From Rubrobacter sp. (GTDB lineage Bacteria; Actinomycetota; Rubrobacteria; Rubrobacterales; Rubrobacteraceae): a stretch of 5,481 nucleotides of DNA. The DNA lies in NCBI GenBank assembly GCA_016781705.1, contig JADDPV010000149.1, positions 1 to 5,481 of the forward strand, given 5' to 3'. The number at the start of each line of letters is the position of its first letter. Position 1 is the first letter of the stretch. The translations under genes and the position numbers were made by a program. The notes under the pieces were generated by a model. It saw only the letters and a program-made list of their open reading frames with translations. It was not told the origin of the DNA and did no database searches. Shown piece by piece: positions 5,097 through 5,481 of the stretch.

Positions 5097-5481
5097 GGGC
5101 GGTCATTTCTTTGGTGGCTGCGGGGTTGATCTTCGGGGCGCTGGGTTGCGGGCAGGAGCCGCCAGCCGAGCCAAGCGGTTCTCGGGCCGCAGGGGCGACA
5201 CCCGAGGCCACGGCCGAGACGACCGGCGAAGCCGCGGACACGGCGAGCAGTTCCGCGTTTTCGGACGTCGTCGCCTCTTACTCCGTGGCGCAGGAGGAGA
5301 TCGAGGAGGCCGGAGGCGAGAAGGAGGTCGGCCTATACCGGGTGGGCTTCGTCGTGGAATCCGCTGAGGGCTGGTGGGAGGGCGAGGGCACGAACCTTCA
5401 GTGGCGAGACCCGGCTGCCTCGGAGACCAACCACCTAGAGATACTCCCCTTCGACAAGGAGAGCGGGCTACTCGTCCCGTA
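5093..5481 (+). CDS. lipoprotein, possible metal-uptake component (truncated by window edge)
   Basis: From GTG 5093 the frame is open for 129 codons to the window end. The N terminus VRAVISLVAAGLIFGALGC is a short lipoprotein signal with Cys19 as lipidation site; the -3 position is Ala, slightly off the usual Leu/Val/Ile. A Pro/Ala/Glu/Thr-rich linker (about 21-55) follows. A folded part begins near 56, with EVGLYRVGFVVE (78-89), EGWWEGEG (92-99) and NHLEILPFDKESGLLVP (113-129). The H-L-E strand followed by V-P is loosely reminiscent of periplasmic iron/copper-binding Tp34/P19-type proteins, but I cannot confirm this. AGGGG at 5079-5083 is a modest ribosome-binding site; the much better AAGGAGGGG lies 29 bases upstream and serves the leader ORF. 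A Fur-type box upstream supports a metal-related role by inference. Confidence 0.7.
   Translation, partial: MRAVISLVAAGLIFGALGCGQEPPAEPSGSRAAGATPEATAETTGEAADTASSSAFSDVVASYSVAQEEIEEAGGEKEVGLYRVGFVVESAEGWWEGEGTNLQWRDPAASETNHLEILPFDKESGLLVP

Overview
The window is GC-rich. It uses GTG and TTG starts, its tRNA gene has no encoded CCA, and the coding bias is strong enough to give long antisense reading frames. This fits a high-GC Gram-positive or actinobacterial-type genome, with a Rubrobacter-like lineage as my guess. No marker gene settles the taxonomy.

Left half (1-3000, all minus strand): a compact apparent operon, read right to left. A tyrosine recombinase (1942-2916, all catalytic residues present) is followed after 27 bases by a 460-residue protein of unknown N-terminal function. 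That protein ends in a DUF433 antitoxin-like domain (532-1914). After 13 more bases comes a DUF5615 PIN-like putative toxin (165-518). Inverted and direct repeats around the recombinase start (2906-2999) look like recombinase-binding or attachment sequence. This is probably a small mobile toxin-antitoxin module whose antitoxin is fused to an extra domain. Another minus-strand gene may begin at the left edge.

Middle (3097-3545, minus strand): a small membrane-anchored protein with a Cys/His cluster resembling DUF1059, then a tRNA-Asp(GUC) gene with an abnormal T arm. A perfect 11-bp hairpin (3561-3590) separates the tRNA from the next gene and probably terminates that gene's transcript.

Right-middle (3620-4552, minus strand): a secreted, extremely acidic protein with thrombospondin-type-3-like calcium-binding repeats. 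Its 5' leader carries what I read as a c-di-GMP-I (GEMM-I) riboswitch. An outer helix can pair with the ribosome-binding site, and a competing hairpin can free it. The simplest model is that cyclic di-GMP controls a calcium-binding surface or matrix protein at translation.

Right end (4553-5481): a roughly 280-base stretch without a gene, then a rightward transcription unit. It has a plausible promoter, a Fur/Zur-type 7-1-7 box overlapping the start of an apparently leaderless 47-codon ORF, a 7-codon leader ORF, and a lipoprotein gene cut by the window edge. The lipoprotein is tentatively linked to metal uptake, mainly because of the box.
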